DNA from: Fimbriimonadaceae bacterium
GTDB lineage: Bacteria; Armatimonadota; UBA10988
Direction: 5' to 3'
DNA length: 49,638 bases
NCBI GenBank assembly: GCA_020850355.1
Contig: JADZEX010000094.1
Span: forward strand, 1-49,638
How positions within the stretch are numbered: position 1 is the stretch's first letter; every line of letters begins with the position of its first letter. Below the pieces are notes generated by a model. It was not told the DNA's origin. It ran no database searches and saw only the letters and a list, made by a program, of their open reading frames with translations. Shown piece by piece: positions 25,343-35,500 of the stretch. A program made the translations under genes and the position numbers.

Positions 25343-26535
25343 GCCGCAAGGGCGTCGTTCAGCAGCGCCAGCCCCTCGTCAACCTGTTCGGCGCGCAGCA
25401 CCAGCGGCGGCAAGATGCGGAGGGCCGTCGGACTGACGGCGTTCAGGATCAGCCCCCGCTCGGCACAGGCGTCGCGCACCGCGGCGGCCTTCTCGGCGGT
25501 CAGCTCGAGAGCCAGCATCAGCCCGCGGCCACGCGCATGGTCGGCCAGCGGATGGGTCGCCGCAAGTTGCTGCAGCCCGGCCAGCAGCCGTTCGCCGACG
25601 CTCGCGGCGTGGGCCACCAGGTCTTCGGCGAGCATCGTCTCGACCACCGTCAGACCGGCGCGAGAGGCCAGGTAGTTGCCGCCAAAAGTGGTGCCGTGGG
25701 TCCCCGGCGTGACGCAGTCGGCGACCGCCTGAGTCATCACCACCGCACCGATCGGCACGCCGCCGCCGAGACCCTTGGCAAGGGCCAGCGCGTCGGGCTG
25801 GAGGCCGTACTGCTGGTAGGCGAAGAAGCTGCCGGTGCGGCCCAGGCCGCACTGCACCTCGTCCAGCAGCAGCAGGATGCCGCGCTCGTCGCAGAGCTGC
25901 CGCAGGCCGACCAGGAACTCGGGCGTCGCGACGTGGATCCCGCCTTCGCCCTGAATCGTCTCGACCAGCACCGCGCCGATGCTGTCGTCGACCGCCGCGC
26001 GCGCGGCGGCCAGGTCGTTGAACGGAACATGCTGGAAGCCCGGCACCAGCGGCGCCAGGCCCTTCTGGATCTTGGCCTGCCCGGTGGCGCTGAGCGTCGC
26101 CAGGGTGCGGCCGTGGAAGCTGCCCTCGAAGGCCAGCACGCCGGTCCGGCGGCCTTCGCCGACCTGGGCCCCGTTCCACAGCCGGGCAAACTTCAGCAGC
26201 GCTTCGTTGGCTTCGCAGCCGCTGTTGCAGAAGAACGCGCGGTCCAGGCCGCTGAGCTCGACGAGGCGCTGTCCAAGCCGGATCTGCGGTTCGATCAGGA
26301 AGTAGTTGCTGCTGTGCAGCAGGGCCCCGATCTGCGCCGTCAGGGCGGCCGTCAACTGCGGGTGGGCGTAGCCCAGGGTGTTGACGGCGATGCCGGCCAG
26401 CCAGTCGAGGTAGCGGCGGCCGGCGCTGTCGTAGAGGTAGCAGCCGTCACCGCTGACGAAGGCCAGTGGCAGCCGCCGGCCGTAGTTCTGGAGCAGGTAG
26501 GTTTCGTCGAGCTGCTGATGCTCGCTGAGGTTCAT
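25336..26535 (-). CDS. argD: acetylornithine aminotransferase
   Basis: 399 residues from ATG 26535; a start five codons upstream is possible, but GGGAG sits correctly before this ATG. It is a class III PLP aminotransferase: FFCNSGCEANEAL (phosphate loop), FEGSFHGRT, VETIQGEGG, LLDEVQCGLGRTG and the PLP lysine K254 in LALAKGLGGGVPIGA. It converts N-acetylglutamate semialdehyde and glutamate to N-acetylornithine in arginine synthesis, and often also acts in lysine synthesis. The opening DETYLLQNYGRRLPLAFVSG is typical of ArgD. Other arginine genes are not nearby. A GCGG palindrome (CCGGCCGCGCGGCCGG, 26559-26574) lies in the 84-base gap upstream. Confidence 0.9.
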   Translation of the reverse strand: MNLSEHQQLDETYLLQNYGRRLPLAFVSGDGCYLYDSAGRRYLDWLAGIAVNTLGYAHPQLTAALTAQIGALLHSSNYFLIEPQIRLGQRLVELSGLDRAFFCNSGCEANEALLKFARLWNGAQVGEGRRTGVLAFEGSFHGRTLATLSATGQAKIQKGLAPLVPGFQHVPFNDLAAARAAVDDSIGAVLVETIQGEGGIHVATPEFLVGLRQLCDERGILLLLDEVQCGLGRTGSFFAYQQYGLQPDALALAKGLGGGVPIGAVVMTQAVADCVTPGTHGTTFGGNYLASRAGLTVVETMLAEDLVAHAASVGERLLAGLQQLAATHPLADHARGRGLMLALELTAEKAAAVRDACAERGLILNAVSPTALRILPPLVLRAEQVDEGLALLNDALAAV

Positions 26536-26619
26536 CACCGCGTCTCCCACAAAGGCGCCCGGCCGCGCGGCCGGACGGGAGGTCCGCCGGCCGCCGCGCC
26601 TGCGCGCTTTGGCCGCTGG

Positions 26620-28722
26620 TCAGTCGGATCCTTCGGAGCCCTGCCCGCCGCCGAGCAACAACAGCTCGTCCGCCGCGGCGGTGAAGGCCGTGAGGGGCTC
26701 CCGGCGCGCCACGGCGGGAGCGCGTCGCGGGAGCTTGATACGGAAGGTGGTCCCCACGCCGCGCTCGCTGCTGACGTCGATCTCGCCGGCGTGCTCGCGG
26801 ACGGTCGAGGCGACGATGCTGAGCCCCAAGCCGGTCCCGCGACCTGGCGCCTTGGTGGTGAAGAAGGGGTTGAAGATCCGCGACAGCACTTCCTTCGGGA
26901 TGCCCTCGCCGGTGTCGCGCACGGTCAGTTGGACGTGCTCCTCGTCGAGCCGCTCCAGCACCACGGCGACCGCGCCGCCCTCGGCGGTGGCCTGGTAGCT
27001 GTTGGTGATCAGGTTCAGCGCCACCTGCCGCAGGGCCCCGCGGTTGGCCCAGACCTCCGGCACCGCGGCAGCCCGCACGGTGACCTCGATGTCGCGGGTG
27101 GCCATGCTCTTGCGCAGCAGCGCCACGGTCTGGTCCAACAGCGCGCCCAGGTCGACCCACTCGCGGTCCTGGCTGCTGGCGCGGGCGAAGTCCAGGACGT
27201 TGTTGATGATTTCCTGGACCCGCGCAATCTCGTCCCGCGCGATGCTGAGGTCTTCGACCACGTCGGCCGACTTGGCGTCCAGGATCTCGTCGAGGTCGTA
27301 GATGGCGCTGGCGATGATGCCGATCGGGTTGCGCAGCTCGTGGGCCACGCCCGAGGCAAGCTGACCGATCGCGGCCAGCTTCTCCTGTTCCACCAACTGC
27401 GACTGCAGGCGCATGCGGCGGGTGATGTCCTTGGCGATCACCTGCACCAGCCGCTGGCCGTCGGCGTACTCGATGCGGCCGAGGGTCACGCTGACCGGCA
27501 GCAGCCCGCCGTCGGCGCGGCGCAGGTGGCAGCCGTCCCAGGTGCCGCAGCCCTGCTCGCAGGCCTCGCGGTAGACTTCGTCGAAGGCCGCCTGGTCGTC
27601 GTGCTCCAGGCAGCCGCTGAAGTGTGTGCCGACCAGCTCGTCCGGCTCCACGCCGCACATCCCGGCCATCATGCGATTGGCCCGCGTGACCTGCCCGGCG
27701 GGTCCTTGCAGGTAGGCGATCCCGACTGGGGCCGACTCCATCGCCATCCGCATGAAGGCCTCGTTGGCCGCCAGCTCCTGCTGCAAGCGGTGACTCAACG
27801 TCACGTCGCGGGCGTGTTGCACCACGGCCAGCAGCTCGCCGGTGGCGGGGTCGTGCAGCGGATGGCAGTCGATGGCGTAGACCGCGCCGCCGAGGCTCAT
27901 CTCGCAGCCGACCACCGAGACGCCGTCGGCGAAGGCCTGGCGGACCGGGCAACCGTCCAGCGGCAGCAGGTCGGCCAGCCGCTGCGGGTACTCGTCGTAG
28001 CCCTGCTCACTGAGAAACGTCCGCGCCGCGCGGTTGACGACCAACACCGCCATCTCGGGCGACCAGACGATCACGATGTCGCGGATCCGGTCGAGGATCG
28101 CCTGCAGCCGCTGCTCGCTGCGCTCGCGGACCAGCCGGAGCTGGTTGACCAACTCGTAGTCCTGAGCGTGCACCAGCGTCAGCGCGGCCTGGTCGCCAAA
28201 GAGCTGAGCCACCTCCAGCTCGCCGGCGGTGAGCGGCCGCGGGGCGTCGAAGTAGAGCACCAGTGCCCCGAGGATCTGCTCCCCGCGCCGCAGGCCGACC
28301 AGCGTCACACCGCGGATGCCCTCGTCGCGCATCAGCGCCACGACCGCCTCGGCGAGGCCGGTCTGGCTGGGATCGAGGATGTCCCCGATGCTCAACGCGC
28401 CGTGCTGCTCCAGCCACCGGAGCAGCGGCACGTGACCGGAGACGAGGTGCCGCCGGTAGGCTTCGGAGACGCCCCGCGAGTGGCGCACGACACGCTTCGT
28501 GGAGTCGGCCGGCGCCAGCAGAATCAGCGCCCGGTCGGCCGCAAAGGCCTCGGTCGCGGCGGTCAGGATGTTGTCGAGGGCGGTGTCGGTGTCGAGGTCG
28601 GCATTGGAGCGCACGGCGGCCCGCAGCACCGCCCGGAGTTGGCTGTTCTCGGCGCGCAGCCGGGCCAGCTCAGCCTGTTGGGCGGTGGCGAACTCGTTCC
28701 AGGTCTCCAGCCGCGTCGCCAT
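26620..28722 (-). CDS. soluble GAF-PAS-PAS sensor histidine kinase
   Basis: 700 residues without a membrane segment. A coiled coil (residues 10-38) leads into a GAF domain (about 45-190), PAS 1 (205-305), and PAS 2 (320-435, with NRMMAGMCGVEPDELVG). The HisKA domain has phospho-acceptor His461 in SGVAHELRNP. The ATPase domain has the N box ALNLITNSYQA (N570 region), G1 DTGEGIP, F box FNPFFTTK and G2 GRGTGLGLSI. It resembles NtrB/AtoS-like kinases that serve sigma-54 activators. A cysteine group in PAS 2 (CEQGCGTWDGCHL) might sense redox state or bind metal; this is only a suggestion. No response regulator lies beside it, so it is an orphan kinase. Confidence 0.9.
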   Translation of the reverse strand: MATRLETWNEFATAQQAELARLRAENSQLRAVLRAAVRSNADLDTDTALDNILTAATEAFAADRALILLAPADSTKRVVRHSRGVSEAYRRHLVSGHVPLLRWLEQHGALSIGDILDPSQTGLAEAVVALMRDEGIRGVTLVGLRRGEQILGALVLYFDAPRPLTAGELEVAQLFGDQAALTLVHAQDYELVNQLRLVRERSEQRLQAILDRIRDIVIVWSPEMAVLVVNRAARTFLSEQGYDEYPQRLADLLPLDGCPVRQAFADGVSVVGCEMSLGGAVYAIDCHPLHDPATGELLAVVQHARDVTLSHRLQQELAANEAFMRMAMESAPVGIAYLQGPAGQVTRANRMMAGMCGVEPDELVGTHFSGCLEHDDQAAFDEVYREACEQGCGTWDGCHLRRADGGLLPVSVTLGRIEYADGQRLVQVIAKDITRRMRLQSQLVEQEKLAAIGQLASGVAHELRNPIGIIASAIYDLDEILDAKSADVVEDLSIARDEIARVQEIINNVLDFARASSQDREWVDLGALLDQTVALLRKSMATRDIEVTVRAAAVPEVWANRGALRQVALNLITNSYQATAEGGAVAVVLERLDEEHVQLTVRDTGEGIPKEVLSRIFNPFFTTKAPGRGTGLGLSIVASTVREHAGEIDVSSERGVGTTFRIKLPRRAPAVARREPLTAFTAAADELLLLGGGQGSEGSD

Positions 28723-28747
28723 TGCGACTCCTAACCTCGCCCGCGCT

Positions 28748-28765
28748 GGCGGCGGTTCCGCCGCC
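28748..28765 (-). terminator. hairpin after gcvT
   Basis: GGCGGCGG (28748-28755) and CCGCCGCC (28758-28765) are separated by TT, in the 45-base gap after the gcvT stop at 28768. There is no T tract. Confidence 0.4.
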
Positions 28766-28767
28766 GC

Positions 28768-29856
28768 TCAGGGCTTGTAGAACGGCGGGGTGGTCAGCCG
28801 GCAGGGCAGCGGCTTGCCGCGCACCAGGACCTCGACCGCCGCTCCGTCGGGGAGCGCCGCCGGGACGTAGCCCAGGCCGATCGAGCGCTCCAGCAGCGGC
28901 GAGAAGGTGCCACTGGTGAGGCTGCCACAGGGCTCGCCGCCGACGGTGATCATGGCACCTTCGCGGATCACGCCGCGCCCGACGACCTCGACACCGGTCA
29001 GGCGATCGGCCGGCCCCGCCGCCGCGACCGCTGCCAGGGCGTCGCGCCCGACGAAGGGCTGGCCGAGGTCGACGAACCGCGCCAGGCCGGCCTCCAACGG
29101 ATTGCGCCGCGGCGTCAGCTCGTGGCCGTGGAGGCAGAACCCGGCCTCCAGGCGCAAGGTGTCGCGGGCCCCCAGCCCGACCGGCAGCAGGCCGGTCGGC
29201 GCCCCGGCGGCCAGCAGCAGGTCCCACAGCGCGCCGACCGCCTCGGCCGGGCAGCACAGCTCGTAGCCCGGGCCGCCGGTGTAGCCGGTCCGCGAGATCA
29301 GCACCGCCGCGCCGGCCAGCTCGAAGGTCGCGAACTGGTAGTACCGCAGCCCTGCCAACGTCTCCCCCGCGGCGCCCAGCAGGCTGACCAGCAGATCGCG
29401 GCTGCCCGGCCCTTGCAACGCCAGCAGACCGCTCGCGGCACTCTGGTCGGTCAACTCACAGTCGCTGGGTGCGAGGCCCTGCAGCCAGGCCAGGTCGCCC
29501 GCGATGTTGCCGGCGTTGACGACCAGCAGCAGATGGTCGGCGGCCAGCCGGTAGTACAGCAAATCGTCGAGCACGCCGCCGGCCTCGTTGCAGAGCAGGG
29601 CGTAGCGACAACGGCCGACCGCCAGGTCGGCCACCCGGTTGGAGACGGCGCGCTCCAGGAACGCGACCGCCCCGGGCCCGCGCAGCTCGAACTCGCCCAT
29701 GTGGCTGACATCGAACAGCCCCATCGCGCGGCGCGTGGCAAGGTGCTCGGCGACGATGCCGCTGTACTGGACCGGCATCTCCCAGCCGCCGAACTCGACC
29801 AGGCGCCCGCCCAGGGCGACGTGTCGCTGGTAGAGCGGGGTGCGCTGCAACGTCAT
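28768..29856 (-). CDS. gcvT: glycine cleavage system T protein (aminomethyltransferase)
   Basis: 362 residues, the standard length. The N-terminus [29 protein letters not shown], then [36 protein letters not shown] and the C-terminal [16 protein letters not shown] and SGTFSP are all GcvT hallmarks. The invariant Asp in RDTLRLEAG region and the Tyr/Arg in the folate pocket are retained. It transfers the aminomethyl carbon from the H protein to tetrahydrofolate. The ATG overlaps the stop of the TPR-protein gene (ATGA). The gcvH and gcvP genes are not in the window. A YgfZ-type folate enzyme is a less likely alternative because the GcvT-specific motifs are complete. Confidence 0.93.
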   Translation of the reverse strand: MTLQRTPLYQRHVALGGRLVEFGGWEMPVQYSGIVAEHLATRRAMGLFDVSHMGEFELRGPGAVAFLERAVSNRVADLAVGRCRYALLCNEAGGVLDDLLYYRLAADHLLLVVNAGNIAGDLAWLQGLAPSDCELTDQSAASGLLALQGPGSRDLLVSLLGAAGETLAGLRYYQFATFELAGAAVLISRTGYTGGPGYELCCPAEAVGALWDLLLAAGAPTGLLPVGLGARDTLRLEAGFCLHGHELTPRRNPLEAGLARFVDLGQPFVGRDALAAVAAAGPADRLTGVEVVGRGVIREGAMITVGGEPCGSLTSGTFSPLLERSIGLGYVPAALPDGAAVEVLVRGKPLPCRLTTPPFYKP

Positions 29857-32468
29857 GAGGGCTCCTCGTCCAGCCGCCGCGCGGCCCAGGTCGCCGCCGG
29901 GCGCACCAGGTGGCGGTAGACGCGGTCGCGCCAGCCGGGGCGCTCGGCGATCAGGCGAGCCAACGGCGGCGAGAGCAGTTCGTAGGTGGCCACCGCCAGG
30001 CGGCCGGCGGGGCGCGGCCGGAGGCACTGTTCGCGGTAGGCGCGCAGCGTCACCACCTCGGGCGCCAGCGCGGAGCCGCAGGCCGCGGTGGCGATGAAGC
30101 AGGGCCGCCCACCCCCGCCGCCGGCCTTCTTGGCGGCGTTCGGCACGAAGGTCAGGTCGGCGCCGCACCGTTCGCAGCGCTCGGCGCCCTTGGCGTTCGG
30201 GAAGCGACAGACCCGGCAGCGGTCGTGCTGCGAGGAGTCGTAGCGCAGCTCGCCGGCCGCCTTGCGCAACACACGGGCGCGGACGTCGGCGTCCTCTTCG
30301 CGCTTCGGCCGGCTGACGTCCGGCGGAGCCGAATCGGGGTCGTACTCCTCGTCCTCGGGCTCGGCAGCCGGCGGCGGCGGGGGCGGCGGCGCCGCCTTGA
30401 CTTCGGCCGCGCGCTTCGCCTCGGTCTCCAGGAACTGCCGCACGCTGCGCGCGTCCGGGTCGGCCAGGCCGAGGTCCAGGGCCTCTTCGAAACAGACCAG
30501 CGCCTGGACCTTCTGGCCCAGGCCGAGGAAGAGCTCGCCGAGGCGATAGCACAAGTCCGGGTCGGTCGGCGCGGCGGCGACCGCCTTCTCGAGCGGCCCG
30601 CGGGCCTCGCTCCAGCGTTCCAGCTCGCACAGCGTGGTGGCCAGGCCGCGCTGCACCCGCGGGTCGTCGGGCTCGGCCGCCTCGGCGTACTGGTAGGCCT
30701 GCAGAGCGGCCGCCAGGTCGCCCGCCTTGGCGCCCAGCTCGGCCTTCACCAGATGCGCTTCGAGACAGCCGAAGTCGAGCGCAATCGCCTTGTCAGCAGC
30801 CTCGATGGCAGCCCCACGGCGGTCGCGGCCAGCCTCGGCATGGGCCATGCCAGCCCAGGCGAGGGCCTCCACGGCGCGCTCGGGACGGAGCGCCAGGACA
30901 CCCTCCAACGACGCCATCGCCGCGTCCCAGTCACTGGCCTCGAAGGCCTCCTCGGCGCGGCTGAAGAGCGTTGACCAGTCGGCCTCGGCCGCCGGCGGCG
31001 CCGGGCGGGCCTGCTCCGGCTCGGCGACCCGCGTGACCGTTGGCTGCGGCGCGGGCTCCGGCGCAGGTGTGGTCGCAGGCTCCGGCTCAGGTTCCGGTTC
31101 GGGCGCCGGCTCAGGTTCCGGTTCCGGTTCCGGTTCGGGCACGGGTTGCGGTTCCGGCGCCGGCTCCGGTTCGGGCGCGGGCTCCGGTTCCGGTTCCGGC
31201 TCAGGTTCCGGTGCGGGTTCCGGTTCGGGTTCGGGCGCCGGCTCTGGTTCCAGTTCCGGCGCAGGTTCCGGCTCGGGCTCTGGTTCCGGTTCTGGCGCGG
31301 GCTGCGGCTCTGGGGTAGGGGTGGACGCGGGGGTGGCGGGTCCGCCGGACCGCAGGGCGCTGACCTCGGCTTGGATCGCGGCGCGGAAGCGCTGTTTCAG
31401 GAGCGGGTCGCGCTCGGCCGCTTCGCTGGCAGCTTCGAGGGCCAGTTCGAGGTGCTCCAGCCGCAGCGCCGGGTCGGCTGGCGCGCCGGCGGCGAGCGCC
31501 TGCGCCAGGCCGTTGTAGGCCTGCGCCGCCAGACCGGCCAGCGGCGCGGTGCGATCGTCGCCGAGCTCGGCGAGGTCCAGCAGAATCTGCTGGTACTCCT
31601 GCAGCGCGTCGTCCGGCTCGACCTCCAACTGGTCGGCGGTGGCGGCCAGCCGCTCGACCAGGGGTGCCGTGCGGTCGTCCAGACCGGCCTGCGCCATCGC
31701 CACCGCGGCCTGCTCGCGCCGCGCCTGCAACTGCGGTCGGAGCGCCTTCAACTGGTCGGTCAGCGCGTACAGGTTGCTCAGCTCCTGCAGCTCCGCCAGC
31801 GCTGCGTCGAGGTGCGGCAGCTCGCGTCGCTGCTGCAGCGCCGCCGCCAGCGGGTCCTCCGGCCAGTCGCTCAGGAAGCTGGCCTCCAACTGCACCTTGA
31901 CGCTGCGGAGCTGAGCCTCGAGCGGATCCAGTTGCTCCGACGGCATCGCGCGGCGCAGGTAGGGCATCACCAGCAGCAGCTCGCCGAGCTGTTCACTGGC
32001 GCCCGCCCGGGCGGCCGCGTCGACGCTCTCGACCCGCCGCGCATGTTCCTGTGCCGCCTCGCTCAGCAGTCGGGCCATCTCCTCGCGGTAGTCGTCCTTG
32101 TCCGCCGCGCTGGGGAGCAGTTCAAGATAACGCGCCGCGCCGACCAGCCGGTCGATACGCTGTGCGGGCTGCTCCGAGGTCTGGAAGATCAGCCGGTAGA
32201 CCTGCGGGTTGTCGGGGTCCAGGTCGAGCGCCTGGTGGATCAGCCGCTCAACTTCCGGCACCTGGCCGCGGGCATACTCCAGCGAGGCCAGGCCGAGCAG
32301 CAACTCGGCGTTGTCGGGCTCGAGCGCGACGGCCATCGCCAAGGTCTGCGCGGCGTCGTCCAACCGACCGATGTCGCTGTAGGCCAGCGCCAGTTCGGTG
32401 AGGGCACTGATCGACTGCGGATCGTCGCGAACCGCTTGCTCCAACGCTGCCAGATCGGGCTCGGCCAT
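29853..32468 (-). CDS. large TPR protein with Pro-Glu repeat linker, zinc ribbon and CFI-box C-terminus
   Basis: 871 residues. Domain order: N-terminal TPR repeats (residues 1-100), helical or coiled segment (110-370), a linker of about 100 residues made largely of alternating Pro and Glu (about 383-486), a second TPR array (about 500-690), an acidic/basic stretch, a zinc ribbon with two CxxC pairs (CRVC and CERCG, about 750-772), and a C-terminal domain opening [10 protein letters not shown] (about 790). The last element is the CFI-box C-terminal domain found at the end of many uncharacterised bacterial proteins. There is no signal peptide. It is probably a scaffold with extended spacing between two protein-binding arrays. 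It is translationally coupled to gcvT, which is odd for a scaffold. Confidence 0.8.
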   Translation of the reverse strand: MAEPDLAALEQAVRDDPQSISALTELALAYSDIGRLDDAAQTLAMAVALEPDNAELLLGLASLEYARGQVPEVERLIHQALDLDPDNPQVYRLIFQTSEQPAQRIDRLVGAARYLELLPSAADKDDYREEMARLLSEAAQEHARRVESVDAAARAGASEQLGELLLVMPYLRRAMPSEQLDPLEAQLRSVKVQLEASFLSDWPEDPLAAALQQRRELPHLDAALAELQELSNLYALTDQLKALRPQLQARREQAAVAMAQAGLDDRTAPLVERLAATADQLEVEPDDALQEYQQILLDLAELGDDRTAPLAGLAAQAYNGLAQALAAGAPADPALRLEHLELALEAASEAAERDPLLKQRFRAAIQAEVSALRSGGPATPASTPTPEPQPAPEPEPEPEPEPAPELEPEPAPEPEPEPAPEPEPEPEPEPAPEPEPAPEPQPVPEPEPEPEPEPAPEPEPEPEPATTPAPEPAPQPTVTRVAEPEQARPAPPAAEADWSTLFSRAEEAFEASDWDAAMASLEGVLALRPERAVEALAWAGMAHAEAGRDRRGAAIEAADKAIALDFGCLEAHLVKAELGAKAGDLAAALQAYQYAEAAEPDDPRVQRGLATTLCELERWSEARGPLEKAVAAAPTDPDLCYRLGELFLGLGQKVQALVCFEEALDLGLADPDARSVRQFLETEAKRAAEVKAAPPPPPPPAAEPEDEEYDPDSAPPDVSRPKREEDADVRARVLRKAAGELRYDSSQHDRCRVCRFPNAKGAERCERCGADLTFVPNAAKKAGGGGGRPCFIATAACGSALAPEVVTLRAYREQCLRPRPAGRLAVATYELLSPPLARLIAERPGWRDRVYRHLVRPAATWAARRLDEEPS
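31010..31320. repeat. hexamer repeat tract encoding the Pro-Glu linker
   Basis: Degenerate GGCTCC/GGTTCC/GGTTCG units run for about 300 bases and translate on the minus strand as alternating Pro and Glu with occasional Ala, Gln, Val or Leu. Third-position changes break the repeats, so selection acts on the protein pattern. Length changes by slippage would alter the linker in steps of two residues. Confidence 0.8.
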
Positions 32469-32490
32469 GCGCTGCTCCAGGCTAGCGCAT

Positions 32491-32496
32491 AGTATA
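32491..32496 (-). promoter_or_regulatory. candidate -10 box of the TPR-gcvT transcript
   Basis: TATACT on the minus strand, 23 bases before the ATG at 32468. No good -35 element lies 16-18 bases further upstream, so the call is tentative. Confidence 0.3.
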
Positions 32497-32534
32497 CGTC
32501 GTGACCGGTTGGACGGACACCGCGACCCGGCGCC

Positions 32535-35500
32535 TCAGCGCACCACGGTCAGCCGGTAGCCGAAGGCCTGGGCCGCGGTGCCGAAGCGGACCGCTGGCCC
32601 GGCGGCTGGCGGCGCGACCGTGGCAACCACGCGGCCGGCGGGATCGACCTGCTCGATCTTGGTCAGGCGGCCGCCGGCCGCCCCCAGCCGGTCGAGCTGC
32701 AGCGCGACTTCGGCCGGCCGGCTGCCCGGCAGCAGAGTCAGCCGCCAGGGGTTCTGGCGGGTGTCCAGCCGGAACGCGCCGTTGGTCCGCACCGCGCCGA
32801 AGCCGAGCACCCGGCCGGCGGTGTTGTACCGCCCCGGCTCCAACACCTTGGTGGTTGGGATGTGGGCCACCTTGGCCGCCGGGCCGCCGCCGGTGACCGT
32901 CAAGGTACCGCCATCGAAGCGGCCCTCGTCCACCACTGGGGCATCCAGTTCGTAGCGCTGGCCGCCCCGCTCCGGGTCGTAGACGCCGTACTTCAGGGTC
33001 AGCGTGCCCGGCTTCAGGCCGTCGGGCAGGGTCCCCGTCAGCAGCACCTGGTGGGTGCCGACGGTGGTCAGCTTGTCGGCGGTGACGTTGTGGCCGAGCT
33101 GGAACAGGATGTCGGAGTTCTTGACCCAACCCGGCAGCAGCTCGCCCGGCCCGCAGACGTGGAAGAACGCCCGCGCGCTGGCCGGCGCTGGCGAGGTCAC
33201 CGTCCAGGCCATCGTCAGCTCGAAGCGCCCCCCGCCGAGGTCGCGGCAGCCGGTCACCCGCGGCGCGATCCCGAGCCGGTTGCTGCGGAAGTCGTAGGGC
33301 GGGCGGGCGTCGACAAACAGCAGGCCCGGAGCCTGGCTGCTGGCGCTGATCACCCCGTCGCGGCGGCTGATGTCGGCCCGCAGCGCACCGGCCCGGGCGA
33401 CGAAACCGTACTCCGGCAGCACCGTGCCGTCGACCGTCCAGTCGGTTGGTCCGCGGTTGACGGTCACCGCGCCGTTGGACCAGGTCACCCGCTGCCGCGT
33501 GACGGCCGCGCCGTCGAAGGCGTGGGCCAGCAGCTCCTGCCGCTCCAACTCGGCGCAGAGCGGCTGCAGCAGGTAGTAGGTGCTGACGGTGCGGCGGTAG
33601 AACGGCCCGTCGCACATCGGCGTGCGGCCGCCCAGGACGGTCAGGCTGAGGTAATCGTCGCTGCCGTAACCGTGCAGCGCGGTGGGCCGTTCGCCGCTGT
33701 AGCGTGGGCCCAGCCCGCCGGCCAGCAGCACGAACTTGCCGTGGTGACCCATATCGAACCAGGGCACCCGGTCCCACTGCGTGAAGTCGAGCTTCAGCTC
33801 GTGTCGGGCCCCCTCGCGCTGGACCGTCAGATGGTCGGCCTGCGCCGCGTCGAGGTGGCCGATCAGCCCGTCGTGCCCGGCCTCGCTGAGGGTCGGGCCA
33901 CCGAGGATCTGGCGGGCCGTGTCGAAGCCCTTGGCGCTGGCGGCGGTGTCGACCATTTTCGGCAGGAAGTTGCCGGCGCGGTCGTACTGGTCAACCGGCG
34001 GCGCGGCGCTCCAGACGTCGATGAAGATGCCGTCCAGCCCGACTTCGCGCTCCAGCGTCCGCAGGTTGGACTCCAAGAACGGCTGCAACGCGGTCGGCAG
34101 CCACTTGTAGCTGCGGGCGTTGCGCCCCTCGTTGAGCCAGGCCAGCCGCGGGGTGCCGTCTTCGTTGAAGCCGATGTGATCGTAGCTGAAGCCGGTGGCA
34201 TCGGGATAGTAGTCGATGTAGTTGTCGTGCAGCACGAACAGCCGGCCGTTGAGCTTGGCGGCCGCCGCCATCGCGTCGAAGTCGGCGCGGTTGCCGGCCG
34301 GGGGCCAGATGTCAGGCAGGCGGTAGTCGTAGCCCCAGCGCTGCCAGACATGCTTCACAAAAACCGCCTCGTCAATCCCGTAGGCGGACGCCAGGGCCAA
34401 GTCGTTGGCGGCCTGGCGGTAGTCGCCGCCCCACTGGTCCACGCACATCTTGCCGCGGATCGCCGGCACCCCGGGGCTCATCGGCAAGTTGGCCACCGCC
34501 CGCCACTGCCGGGCTGCGGCGAACGCGCCGGTCGCCGACGGTACGTAGGTGAAGGTCGCATCGTGATGTGCCACCAGCGTCGTCAGGTGGCTGGCCTGGT
34601 CGTGCTCGAAGCGGTCGGGCACCGGGTCGCTGGCACTGACCAGCGCCAGACCATTGGCGTAGTCGGCCCCGACATAGCGCGTCGTGACGCTGAACCCGCC
34701 GTAGCCGAGACTGAACTTCGGGCAGCCCTCCAGGACGTGCCCGTGGCCGAAGTAGACCTGCTGCGTGGCGACGCTGGCCGGGCCCAGGTGCAGCTTGGTG
34801 TAGCGCGGCTGCCCGCGCTGGTCGCGCTGCACCCCGGGCATCGCCCAGGCGATTTGGAGCGCCCCGGCCGCCGGTCGGACCGTCGCCACAGCCGGCACGC
34901 TGCGGCCCTGATAGCCGATCCGGTGGGTCACCTGCAGGGCCTCGCCGACCCGCTCGGCGGTGACCGCGCCGCTGGTCAGTTGTTGCAGCAGCCCGGCACC
35001 AGCGACTTCCGCGGTGAAGCCATCGTAGACCACCCCGCCCGGCTGGCCGGCGAAGGCGATCTGGGCGTCGAGCAGCCCGGCCGGTCCGGGCACGACCGCC
35101 GCGCCGAGATCACCCAGCGGGCTCTGCAACCGCCACCCGACCGCTGGGGCGGCGACGCTCTGGCCGCGGGACACGGCCTGCGCCGCAGTGGCGGCGAGTT
35201 GCGCCCGAGCCGCCTTGGCATCCGCCGCTTCGACCGGCAGCGGCGCGCCGACCCGCAGCAGCGGGGCACCCCAGAAGGCCGAATCACAACTGGTGTTGTG
35301 GGCCGGACCGGGATCGCCCAACAGGCGGAGCGTCACGGTCTGGCCGCGGTACGACGACAGGTCGACGCTCCAGGGCTCCCAGACCTTGGCCGCACTGTGC
35401 TGCTGGGCCACCTCGCGGAAGGCCCCGCCGGCCGACACCAGCACCCGGAACGTGACGCCGTCGCTGGCACCCTCGGCCGGGGAGCTGTCGCGGATCGCCA

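Noticed and set aside
25537-28734. Open frame of over 1,000 codons on the plus strand opposite argD and the histidine kinase
   Set aside because: It is the antisense of two clearly recognised proteins. Long antisense frames are expected at this G+C content because stop codons are rare. Its translation is Arg/Gln/Ala-rich with no motif.
31010-31320. Hexamer repeats as a CRISPR array or minisatellite
   Set aside because: The units are contiguous, degenerate and in frame with the Pro-Glu linker, without spacers. They are coding repeats.
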